Below, in pieces: positions 1 to 7,410 of a stretch of 39,911 nt of DNA. The first letter of the stretch is position 1, and each line of letters starts with the position of its first letter. A program made the translations under genes and the position numbers. Origin of the DNA: an uncultured Legionella sp. (GTDB taxonomy: Bacteria > Pseudomonadota > Gammaproteobacteria > Legionellales > Legionellaceae); assembly GCF_937871865.1 (NCBI RefSeq), contig NZ_CALMPD010000271.1, positions 1 through 39,911 on the forward strand, read 5' to 3'. The notes beneath the pieces were generated by a model. It searched no databases. It worked only from the letters and a program-made list of their open reading frames with translations, and was not told where the DNA came from.

Positions 1-1087
1 TCTTGAATTGAAAGAAAGCGAACAGACGTTTATTTTTGCCGGACTTAGTGAGCAACCGGTGGTTTCTTTATTAAGAGAATTTTCTGCTCCTGTACAATTA
101 AAAAATGACTTGACCCTTGATGAGTTACTATTTTTATTACGCTATGAAAGCGATGGTTATGCAAAATGGGATGCAGCACAGCGACTAGTCTTAAATTGCA
201 TCAATAAGTGTTTAAATACTTCATCTGATGAATGGCATATCCCAGAACCATTAATTTCTGCTTTCAGACATGTATTGCTTGATGCCTCTCTGGATGCTGA
301 TTTGCGTGCAGAATTACTTACTCCGCCTGGATTTGAAGAGGTTGCCGCTACATTGAAACGGATTGATGTAAGCCGTGTCGAGGCCGCTCGCGATTATTTT
401 CGCAAGCAGCTTGGATTAAGTCTATATGATGCCGCATCGGATCTTTATAAGCAGTTGTGGCAAGAAGAAGATCATCAAATGAATGGTCCTGCATATGGGC
501 GAAGAAAGTTACGTAATGTTTGTTTATGGTTGATGATGAAAGCGGACGAAGAGGCAAACAGAGAAACCTGCAAAATACAGTTTACCACAGCAAAAACGAT
601 GACAGATCAAATTGCAAGCTTCTCTTTATTGGTCAATTCAACCCATCCGGAGAGTCGCACCCAGGCAATTGACGATTTTTATCAGCAATGGTCTAAAGAT
701 GAATTGGTTTTGGATAAATGGTTTGCCCTGCAGGCAAGTTCAGAATTACCAGATGCGATTAGTCATGTGAAAAACCTATTAAAACATCCTGCATTCAGCA
801 TTAAAAATCCGAATAAGGTTCGTTCGCTTATTGGGGCATTTTGTATGGCAAACCCCAGGAATTTTCATGCGGCCGATGGAAGCGGATATGCCTTTTTAAG
901 CGAGATGTTGATGACACTGGATAAACTAAACCCTCAAATAGCTGCTCGCATTGCAACGCCTTTTACTCGTTGGCAACGTTATGATCACTCCAGGCAGTCA
1001 CTGATGAAGCAACAATTAGAGCAATTGGCGCAGCAGGAGTTATCTCGTGATTTGCGTGAGGTGGTGGATAAGAGCCTGGTAGTTTAA
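1..1087 (+). CDS. pepN: Aminopeptidase N, C-terminal part (5' end outside window)
   Basis: This is the C-terminal 361 or so residues of an M1-family zinc aminopeptidase, the broad-specificity cytosolic enzyme that removes N-terminal residues from peptides. The reading frame is open from the first complete codon at base 2, so the gene starts upstream of the window. The catalytic HExxH domain is not visible. What is seen is the alpha-helical C-terminal region typical of the E. coli PepN subfamily: the opening EQTFIFAGL segment followed by a FSAPV stretch, and an ending with RYDHSRQ and a helix rich in Q, E and L. These match the E. coli PepN C-terminus from memory. A TTG at base 8 could be mistaken for a start but lies inside the domain. 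The gene converges on the protease-like gene downstream, with 243 bases between them. Confidence 0.9.
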   Translation, partial: LELKESEQTFIFAGLSEQPVVSLLREFSAPVQLKNDLTLDELLFLLRYESDGYAKWDAAQRLVLNCINKCLNTSSDEWHIPEPLISAFRHVLLDASLDADLRAELLTPPGFEEVAATLKRIDVSRVEAARDYFRKQLGLSLYDAASDLYKQLWQEEDHQMNGPAYGRRKLRNVCLWLMMKADEEANRETCKIQFTTAKTMTDQIASFSLLVNSTHPESRTQAIDDFYQQWSKDELVLDKWFALQASSELPDAISHVKNLLKHPAFSIKNPNKVRSLIGAFCMANPRNFHAADGSGYAFLSEMLMTLDKLNPQIAARIATPFTRWQRYDHSRQSLMKQQLEQLAQQELSRDLREVVDKSLVV

Positions 1088-1292
1088 CGAATAAAGGTAC
1101 GGGGGACGTCTTAATAAGTCTGGTAACACTACTGTACTGACGCATCACGGCTCGTCCGTGGCATCCTGTTGCTCATGAGATGAATGGGCATTTTCTGGAT
1201 GTCGCGGAAAAACTGTGGTACTTCGGAATAGGAAAAACTCCACGGACAGTGCGAAGTTACAGAGGACTATGCCGGCGACACTAATCTTGATT

Positions 1293-1312
1293 GCTGAGCT
1301 TTGCAGCTCAGC
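1293..1312. terminator. Hairpin between convergent genes, possible bidirectional terminator
   Basis: A perfect 8-bp stem (GCTGAGCT / AGCTCAGC) with a four-base TTGC loop lies in the 243-base gap between the convergent pepN and protease-like genes. There is no clear T-run on either side, so a role as intrinsic terminator is only inferred from position and symmetry. The rest of the gap (1088-1292) has no gene. It contains a separated 8-bp inverted repeat (1154-1161 with 1240-1247) and looks locally more GC-rich than its neighbours. Confidence 0.4.
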
Positions 1313-1330
1313 TTATAAGCCAGTACTCAT

Positions 1331-2845
1331 CTATATAAATGACGGGCCTGAAGAGGATACCTCTTTGACATTATTTTGGCTGTCGAGAGGTGTTTTGTTT
1401 ATCACACGAGAAAAGAGCGGGGGGCTTATTATTGGTTCTCCACCCAGATCCTGTTCGTACTGTGGGGCACTATCGTAAGTACTAGAATACGGATTCGTGC
1501 TTTTTGCTGCAGTAGTGTCGTTTGGAGCTGTCTTTGAAACAGAAGGCTTTGCTTCAAAAAGACGGGTTACTCCGACAATGGTTACGCTTACCAATGTGCC
1601 TAGAGCAGCACCTAATGCTGCACCTGCCAGTGCAGCAATTACTGGTAGTCCAAAGAAACCAACCAGACCACCAACTAAAGAACCGAATAACATGCCTCCT
1701 GCAATACCGCTCACTTCCGTTTCGAATCGTTTATTCGGAGGTGGATTATTGCTTTGTTTGGTTGGTATTTCAGCATTTTTTATTTCAGGCATTCTTAACA
1801 TTGACAATGCTCTGTGTGTGGATGCTGATGGTTCTGGCATAGCATCATAATGAGAGAGCTTGGGAGCTGCCTTGTTGTTTTTAATAACTGCTTTGGCTTT
1901 GTTTGCCGTATCACTATTATCAGCGACGGGGTGATTCATTGGCTCACTTTTTACTACTATTGCTTCGCTGAGTTTTTTTGTCTCTTCACGTGTCATAAAT
2001 CGGAGTACATTGTCCTTATTACCGAAATTGTCCAGGGTAGCGACCAGGGTTTCGTTATAGTGTACTTCTGAAGCACCAAATTCCTTCATTTTTTTATGGC
2101 TATAAGCATTGGTAAAATCACCACAGGAGTAAGCATCACCTTGTGGATGAGCTGGTCCTGTATGTCGGATGCGGATGAATTCTCTGGGTAGATTGCACTG
2201 TTCTAATAGATTCAGGGTGTAGCTATCAATAGCATACGCCCCTGCTGGCCCATAGGGGTCAAATAATTCTAGATCGTAAAATAGTCCATCTTCGAGCGGT
2301 TTTGTTAAATACATACCTCGCCAGTGTCCTGGGCCTATTGGGATTATTATATGGCGTATCTCTTCATTAAATAGTTCACTGGCAAGAGTATCTTGTATTG
2401 CAAAGGCTGAGCCTGGATCATGCTGATTTAATACTGCCAATACCGAAATAGTGCCGGTAGAGCGAGGCATGCTTAAGCTCATATCATGATCTTGCATTTG
2501 ATCCCTAAGGGTACGAAGATGGAGAGGGGTCAAGTCAAAACGACCTGCAGAGAGATGTTTTTTCAGATTTTGAGCAGATTGCTCGGCCATCAGTTCGGTG
2601 ATTAAATTATAAATCATGAACGCTGTTTCGGTTAAATCCTTATTTTTCTCCGATTTGCTGGATTTTATGAGCTTAATTAACTGATTAAGGGTCCCATCAT
2701 TTTGACGATTTAATGCGATATTATTTGCAGCGGCAATGTCGTTAATCAGACTGAGTAGTTGTTCATCCGTTTCATTCAGCTGAGCCTTGAACCTGAGTAG
2801 CAAGGCGTTATAACTTTTACGTTGTATCTCTGCTGTTAATGCCAT
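1331..2845 (-). CDS. Predicted clan-CE cysteine protease/acyltransferase-like protein with C-terminal membrane hairpin (candidate effector)
   Basis: I do not recognise this gene by name. From the ATG at 2845 it encodes 504 residues; this start is chosen because GGGAG lies nine bases upstream, while a TTG at 2878 is open but has no better ribosome site. Residues 1-130 or so are helical. The middle carries a pattern of the Ulp1/SENP/YopJ fold: a GHW histidine (about H174), FDPYG (about D196), then PQGDAYSCG with Q235 and C241. The Gln-to-Cys distance of six residues equals that of SENP proteases. After a polar linker come two glycine/alanine-rich hydrophobic segments (about residues 380-430) separated by a short turn with Pro, and a polar tail. 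No signal peptide is seen. Members of this fold remove ubiquitin-like proteins or acetylate host kinases, often as injected effectors. The fold is inferred from motif spacing, and the effector role from the Legionella context. Substrate is unknown. Confidence 0.8.
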   Translation of the reverse strand: MALTAEIQRKSYNALLLRFKAQLNETDEQLLSLINDIAAANNIALNRQNDGTLNQLIKLIKSSKSEKNKDLTETAFMIYNLITELMAEQSAQNLKKHLSAGRFDLTPLHLRTLRDQMQDHDMSLSMPRSTGTISVLAVLNQHDPGSAFAIQDTLASELFNEEIRHIIIPIGPGHWRGMYLTKPLEDGLFYDLELFDPYGPAGAYAIDSYTLNLLEQCNLPREFIRIRHTGPAHPQGDAYSCGDFTNAYSHKKMKEFGASEVHYNETLVATLDNFGNKDNVLRFMTREETKKLSEAIVVKSEPMNHPVADNSDTANKAKAVIKNNKAAPKLSHYDAMPEPSASTHRALSMLRMPEIKNAEIPTKQSNNPPPNKRFETEVSGIAGGMLFGSLVGGLVGFFGLPVIAALAGAALGAALGTLVSVTIVGVTRLFEAKPSVSKTAPNDTTAAKSTNPYSSTYDSAPQYEQDLGGEPIISPPLFSRVINKTPLDSQNNVKEVSSSGPSFI

Positions 2846-2885
2846 CTCTTGACTCCCATCGGGTATTCTTTTGATCAATGTTTGG

Positions 2886-2914
2886 ATTATATGCGCAGAA
2901 CCTTAAGAAAAAAT
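2886..2914 (-). promoter_or_regulatory. Possible promoter of the clan-CE protease-like gene
   Basis: On the minus strand a perfect TATAAT (2886-2891) lies about 40 bases ahead of the chosen ATG at 2845, placing transcription start near 2879. The matching -35 position (about 2909-2914) is only T-rich, so this promoter would be weak or activator-dependent. I saw no convincing PmrA-type tandem box. Confidence 0.4.
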
Positions 2915-3263
2915 GAAGTTTCACGTATATAAATCACTTTAAATCACAAAAAGATTCTTTCTCATAAAGGTAAAAGCAGCCTCATGTGTAACAAAGCGCT
3001 ACTAAAATGTCTACACAAAATGATCATTATTTGCAAAATTTAGTTATATTGCTTGTTGAACTGTGATATTTTTTCGGATTATATTCTCGTTTGAATCTGC
3101 TGTTTCGATGAAGCCTGACGGTGAGTCATGGGTTTTGATGATAGAGTTTTAGATGAAATTAAGCTTGGTGAGCATATTAAAGTCTCGGTACGTCACGGGC
3201 TTTGTATGGGCGGGTTAGCCGTTGCTATCTGGATTGAGTTCAATTTATTAAAAGAGGCCAACA
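2892..3263. other. Non-coding gap between divergent protease-like gene and aroE
   Basis: About 370 AT-rich bases separate the two divergent genes. The gap holds the promoters described separately. It also holds the beginning of a 73-codon open frame (3128-3349) with an ATG start and GGTGAG just before it, overlapping the aroE start by 86 bases. Its product, rich in Gly, Leu and Val, resembles nothing I know, so I do not call it a gene. No repeat or RNA gene is evident. Confidence 0.5.
3056..3084 (+). promoter_or_regulatory. Predicted promoter for aroE
   Basis: TTGAAC (3056-3061) and TTATAT (3079-3084) are separated by 17 bases. Transcription would start near 3091, giving a leader of about 170 bases before the aroE GTG. 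The leader would include the small open frame at 3128. Confidence 0.5.
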
Positions 3264-4061
3264 GTGGTTTATCATTTTGCAGTAATAGGAAATCCCATCG
3301 AGCACAGTTTGTCACCACAAATACATCAGCAGTTTGCGCGGCAATGTAATGTCTCTTTGTCATATGAGAAAATTGAAGGGCGCAATGCAGATTTTGAAAA
3401 CCAAACCTTGGATTTTTTTCAACATGGAGGTTGGGGACTTAATGTCACCTTGCCTTTTAAGCAACGGGCTTTTGCTATGGCGGAGGTTGTTAGTGAGCGA
3501 TGCTTGCGGGCTGGAGCGGCAAATACGTTAATGATTAAAAACAACACATTGTATGCGGATAACACTGATGGGATTGGCCTGATTCGTGATTTATCCCGCG
3601 TCATTACATTACAAAACAAGAACATTCTCATTTTAGGCGCCGGAGGGGCAACCCGGGGAATTATTTATCCTTTATTAGATATGAAACCGGCTTCCTTAAC
3701 CCTCGTTAATCGCACTATGGCAAAAGCAGCACAGCTGCAAACAGAATTTCCTCTGATTAAAATTACATCTTTTGATGAGCTTCATGATTCTTTTGATTTG
3801 ATAATTAATGCAACTTCGGCGAGCCTGGAGGGAAACGCTGTAGTCGTGCCTGAGGCAATCATGGCGCATCAACCGTTTTGTTATGACCTTGCCTATTCGA
3901 GAAAGGAACTGACTCCTTTTGTGTGCTATGCAAAAACTATGGGCTGCAAGGCTGCTGATGGTTTGGGGATGCTGGTGGAGCAAGCTGCAGAAGCCTTTTA
4001 TCTGTGGCATGGACTTATGCCACAAACGGAGGCGGTTTTGCAGCGTTTACTCAATAACTAA
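3264..4061 (+). CDS. aroE: Shikimate dehydrogenase
   Basis: AroE reduces 3-dehydroshikimate to shikimate with NADPH in the cytosolic shikimate pathway to aromatic amino acids and folate precursors. The 265-residue length is normal. The N-terminal substrate domain shows SLSP (S15, S17), NVTLPFK with catalytic K66, and ADNTDG with D102. The NADP domain shows the GAGGATRG loop (125-132) followed by NR (149-150), which fits NADP preference. The C-terminus has [11 protein letters not shown], also conserved. The start is GTG, supported by AAGAGG six bases upstream and by the position of the first beta strand. The gene stands alone and its stop codon interleaves with that of the convergent patatin gene (shared CTAA). 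Confidence 0.95.
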   Translation: MVYHFAVIGNPIEHSLSPQIHQQFARQCNVSLSYEKIEGRNADFENQTLDFFQHGGWGLNVTLPFKQRAFAMAEVVSERCLRAGAANTLMIKNNTLYADNTDGIGLIRDLSRVITLQNKNILILGAGGATRGIIYPLLDMKPASLTLVNRTMAKAAQLQTEFPLIKITSFDELHDSFDLIINATSASLEGNAVVVPEAIMAHQPFCYDLAYSRKELTPFVCYAKTMGCKAADGLGMLVEQAAEAFYLWHGLMPQTEAVLQRLLNN

Positions 4062-5167
4062 TTAAAAAATGCATTGACCTGATCTGCTGACGCAATAGTA
4101 TCGTGATAGCCTAATTCTAAAAGCACACGAGTGAATTCTTTTTCAAAAAGTAAAAAGCTTAGTAAATCCCCTGAATGGCTTTTGGCTCCCAGGATGTTGA
4201 GTAAATATCTGAGTAAGGCGGGCATGCTTTGGAAATGTTCCTGAGCTACTGAAGCCATGTTTCTGCTTGGACGAAGATGCAGTGTGGTAATTGGACGCCA
4301 TGGAGAACGTCGTTTTTTCCACATGGACAGAAGCATTGCGATTTCATTCATACGATTGACCATCTCAATGTCTCTATCAAGGTTATCCAGGAATAACCCA
4401 TTCATCATATTCCCCAGAATATGGGCAAATGCGATGTCTCCATTTCGTAGGGTGTCAGGATCGGTAAACTCGGGTAGCTCTCTTGTTCCTAAAATCATGA
4501 TTCTATCTACGTGAGAGCGAAGAGCTCCTCTTAGAGGAGTCCCAAGACCAATACTTCCATCACCATAATGAAACCCATCAAGATGAACCGGGGGGAAAAA
4601 AAGGGGGAGCGCACTTGATGCCAAAATATGCTGTGCATTAATTGTGGCTCTTTGACTGCTGTGCCGGGGATAATGCCAATCCTCAAATTCGACTTGATTA
4701 TGATCATAAAAGGAAATGGTTTTATGTGTTTCGTATTGGGCAGTTAATACTTCAAAGGTGTCCAGGTGTCCTGCAGCTATATTGTGTTCAATTCGGCTAA
4801 AATCAATGGTTTCATCAAGAAATTGGTTTAATGGCGATGTGTCCAGTAAATGTCCTGCCTGGCGTTGTTTGATAATCAGTGTGCTGAGGTTACGCATTAC
4901 CGATTTTCCTAATTCGTAATTGCTTGCCTTATATATTTTTTGGCAATGGATTTCACTCCAGATCGATTCCAGTTTATCAAGACCAGCGGGAAAGTCATCT
5001 GCATATTCTACGAGTACTGCTGCGTTGATGCTGCCAACACTAACCCCACTAACCATATCAAAAGGAAGTGATTTGGTTTGCAAAATATGACCAATCGCTT
5101 TCAGTACGCCTGCTTGATATGCGCCTCGCGCACCACCACCTGCCAGATAAAGAGCTTTTTTCGCCAT
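4058..5167 (-). CDS. Patatin-like phospholipase
   Basis: A 369-residue patatin-family lipid acyl hydrolase using a Ser-Asp dyad. The oxyanion loop GGGARG is at residues 10-15, the nucleophile elbow GVSVG at 41-45 (Ser43), and the catalytic Asp lies in GDGS (Asp203) after the family segment ALPLFFPPV. All catalytic parts are therefore intact. There is no signal peptide or long membrane segment, so the protein is cytosolic or exported by a leaderless route. About 160 further residues follow the catalytic core without a recognisable domain. Legionella species have many patatin-like proteins and at least one, VipD, is an injected effector. Whether this one is secreted cannot be told from sequence alone. 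No clear Shine-Dalgarno site precedes the ATG. The gene ends tail-to-tail with aroE, overlapping by four bases. Confidence 0.88.
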   Translation of the reverse strand: MAKKALYLAGGGARGAYQAGVLKAIGHILQTKSLPFDMVSGVSVGSINAAVLVEYADDFPAGLDKLESIWSEIHCQKIYKASNYELGKSVMRNLSTLIIKQRQAGHLLDTSPLNQFLDETIDFSRIEHNIAAGHLDTFEVLTAQYETHKTISFYDHNQVEFEDWHYPRHSSQRATINAQHILASSALPLFFPPVHLDGFHYGDGSIGLGTPLRGALRSHVDRIMILGTRELPEFTDPDTLRNGDIAFAHILGNMMNGLFLDNLDRDIEMVNRMNEIAMLLSMWKKRRSPWRPITTLHLRPSRNMASVAQEHFQSMPALLRYLLNILGAKSHSGDLLSFLLFEKEFTRVLLELGYHDTIASADQVNAFFN

Positions 5168-5528
5168 CGTGATTTATTTTATTTATTATTATTGAAAATA
5201 TAGCTGATTTTAATGAAAAATTCCAAAGAAGATAGAGTGATGCGATTATTTCTTAAATATTGGGTTATTATAAATACAACCATTTTTTTATTGGATACCC
5301 AATTATGGGATGTAATGACAAAATCAGATATTTTATTTGATAAACGCAGATGCATTATATTTCATCAATGATGGTGTGAAAGGCCTGAAATTAAGAGAGA
5401 TGGCGAAGCACAATAAGCCATCAATTGGTCTTTCGGGAACTTCGTCAATTTATCTGTTAAAGCTCATTGCAAAAATTAAAAAATTCATATAATTTAAAAA
5501 ATTAGCCCTCATAAAGGAATAGAGATTC
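5168..5528. other. Non-coding gap between patatin gene and POT transporter
   Basis: The 361 AT-rich bases separate divergent genes. They contain a likely promoter for the transporter at 5467-5493 and probably one for the patatin gene, which I could not place. I saw no gene, RNA or strong repeat here. Confidence 0.5.
5467..5493 (+). promoter_or_regulatory. Possible promoter of the POT transporter gene
   Basis: TTGCAA (5467-5472) and a perfect TATAAT (5488-5493) are separated by 15 bases, shorter than the optimum of 17. The region between and after is almost pure A/T. The leader would be about 30 bases. Confidence 0.4.
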
Positions 5529-7031
5529 ATGCTGAATTTATTTCGTGAACAGCCACGTGCGTTTCACATGATTTTTATGTTGGAATTGTGGGAGCGGTTT
5601 GGTTTTTATACGGTTCAAGGCATCCTGACCCTTTATTTCATTCGCTATTTGGGGTATAGCGACACAGACGCTTATTATACTTTTGGCGCTTTTTCTGCCC
5701 TGGTCTATGGAATGGTCGTTATTGGAGGCTATCTAGGGGACAGGATTCTTGGTACTAAAAGAACCATTGTTTTGGGACTGATAGTGCTTGCAATGGGTTA
5801 TTTTTTTCTGGCGTTTACTGATAAGCAACATGTCTTTCTTGCTCTGGGATTGATTTGTGTCGGGAACGGTTTATTTAAAGCAAATCCATCTAATCTGCTT
5901 TCCAAATGTTATGACGAGAATGATCCTCGTTTGCATGGGGGCTTTACCCTTTATTATATGGCCATAAATATAGGTAGTATGGTTGCTTTAATTGTAGGGC
6001 CTACAATCTCTAGCCGTTATGGATATTCTTATGCGTATCTGATTAGCGCAATAGGGCTGGTATTGGGATTGGTTAACTACTGCTTCCAGCGCCAATACGT
6101 GAAACATATAAATACTGAAGCAGATCAACGAATACTTTCTGTACGGCACTGGTTTTGGATCTTCATGGGGGTTTTTGCGTTTACCGAACTCTCAGCATAT
6201 TTGCTACAGCATGTAATGTTGGCTAAAAATTTGTTGTGGTGCATCACCATTTTAGTTGTGGGCACTTACGCTTTTATGATGAGAAAAGAAAACCGTGCTA
6301 CCTGTATGAAAATGTTAGTTGCTTTTGCCCTGATGCTAGAGGCCGTAATTTTCTTTACTCTATATCAGCAAATGCCTACTTCATTAAATTTATTTGCTGT
6401 AAATAACGTAATCCCCAATGTTCTGGGAATTACTATCGATGCCCAAAGTTTTCAGGCTCTTAATCCCATTTGGATCATATTGATGAGCCCTGTTTTAGCT
6501 TATATATATGGCAAGCTGAACAAAAAAGGTGTTTCACTTTCAATACCGTACAAATTTGCACTTGGGATGACGATGTGTGCGGTGAGTTTCCTTATGCTCT
6601 ACTTTTCTCGTTATTTTTATACTGGAAATGGAATGGTATCTTCCTGGTGGTTAATTTGCAGTTATTTATTCCAGAGTCTTGGAGAATTGCTGGTTTCTGC
6701 CTTAGGAGTTGCTATGGTTGCCGAATTGGTTCCTGCACAAATTACAGGTTTTGTAATGGGGATGTGGTTTTTAACTTCGGCTGTCGCCGGATTTATTGGT
6801 GCTTCTGTCGCGTCATATACCGCACTTCCTGAAACGATTAAACCAGGAGTTGAATCTCTTATCATTTATACTGATGTATTTGCTTGTATAGGAATAGTTA
6901 CTTTTATTATCGCATTGCTCATGTGGTTTTTATCGCCACGTTTGAGTCGTTATATCGCGGCTGATAATAATAATTCAGCAAATGAAATTGAGGCCGTAGA
7001 GTTTTCTACAACCTATATTCCAAGTCATTAA
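5529..7031 (+). CDS. Proton-dependent oligopeptide transporter (POT/PTR family, MFS)
   Basis: A 500-residue inner-membrane symporter of the POT family that imports di- and tripeptides with protons. The first helix carries the family motif ExxERF (E19, E22, R23, F24), where the Glu residues and Arg couple protons to transport. A major-facilitator loop follows helix 2 (GGYLGDRILGTKR, 66-78), and helix 4-5 has the PTR signature around YYMAINIGS. About 14 hydrophobic segments are visible, as in bacterial DtpA-like proteins of the same length. The family usually has ExxERFxYY; here the aromatic pair is GFY-T. Legionella feeds on amino acids and peptides, so the role fits the genus, but the exact substrates are not predictable. 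The ATG follows AAAGGA at a rather long distance. The gene is monocistronic by its surroundings. Confidence 0.93.
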   Translation: MLNLFREQPRAFHMIFMLELWERFGFYTVQGILTLYFIRYLGYSDTDAYYTFGAFSALVYGMVVIGGYLGDRILGTKRTIVLGLIVLAMGYFFLAFTDKQHVFLALGLICVGNGLFKANPSNLLSKCYDENDPRLHGGFTLYYMAINIGSMVALIVGPTISSRYGYSYAYLISAIGLVLGLVNYCFQRQYVKHINTEADQRILSVRHWFWIFMGVFAFTELSAYLLQHVMLAKNLLWCITILVVGTYAFMMRKENRATCMKMLVAFALMLEAVIFFTLYQQMPTSLNLFAVNNVIPNVLGITIDAQSFQALNPIWIILMSPVLAYIYGKLNKKGVSLSIPYKFALGMTMCAVSFLMLYFSRYFYTGNGMVSSWWLICSYLFQSLGELLVSALGVAMVAELVPAQITGFVMGMWFLTSAVAGFIGASVASYTALPETIKPGVESLIIYTDVFACIGIVTFIIALLMWFLSPRLSRYIAADNNNSANEIEAVEFSTTYIPSH

Positions 7032-7410
7032 ACTATTTATATTTTCATTGTGCGGCACAGCCGATGGTGTATACCTTGTGTGCCGCTGATGTTAAATCCG
7101 GTAAAAAACATTGATTTGATTTACCTTGAAGATAACTACTCATTTCTAATTGATGGGGTATCCATCGACCTGACTGCCCATCAAAATACCTTTTAGTCTT
7201 AATCGACCGTCAAGTCCAGAGCATATCTCACTATTTATTTGGAGTATTATTTGTTATTTTCGCTTAAATTTGTCATAATATTGACCACTTGAGTTTTATT
7301 TGACTGTTATTGGATAAAATTTTTCCATGCAATGAGTTTTTACATCCTGGGATATTTTGATTCAGCACAGTTCTCATGGGTATCATATGTCGATGAGAAA
7401 AGGGGGAGGC
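7032..7410. other. Non-coding gap with inverted repeats after the transporter gene
   Basis: The gap holds two inverted repeats. An 8-bp pair (GCGGCACA 7052-7059 with TGTGCCGC 7079-7086) lies just after the transporter stop and may act as a weak terminator or RNA end, though it has no T-run. A 7-bp pair (TGATGGG 7151-7157 with CCCATCA 7177-7183) follows. A poor promoter candidate for the next gene is TTGTTA with CATAAT 17 bases later, in the AT-rich stretch around 7250-7275. No gene was seen. Confidence 0.4.

Noticed and set aside
1497..2071. Plus-strand open frames opposite the protease-like gene
   Set aside because: They mirror the codon pattern of the minus-strand gene, which alone carries a recognisable catalytic motif and ribosome site.
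2846..2878. TTG start for the protease-like gene (515 residues)
   Set aside because: No ribosome site stands at a suitable distance, whereas the ATG at 2845 has GGGAG upstream and the -10 box would leave almost no leader for the TTG.
7052..7086. Strong terminator after the POT transporter
   Set aside because: The 8-bp inverted repeat has a 19-base loop and no T-run, so I describe it only as an inverted repeat in the gap.
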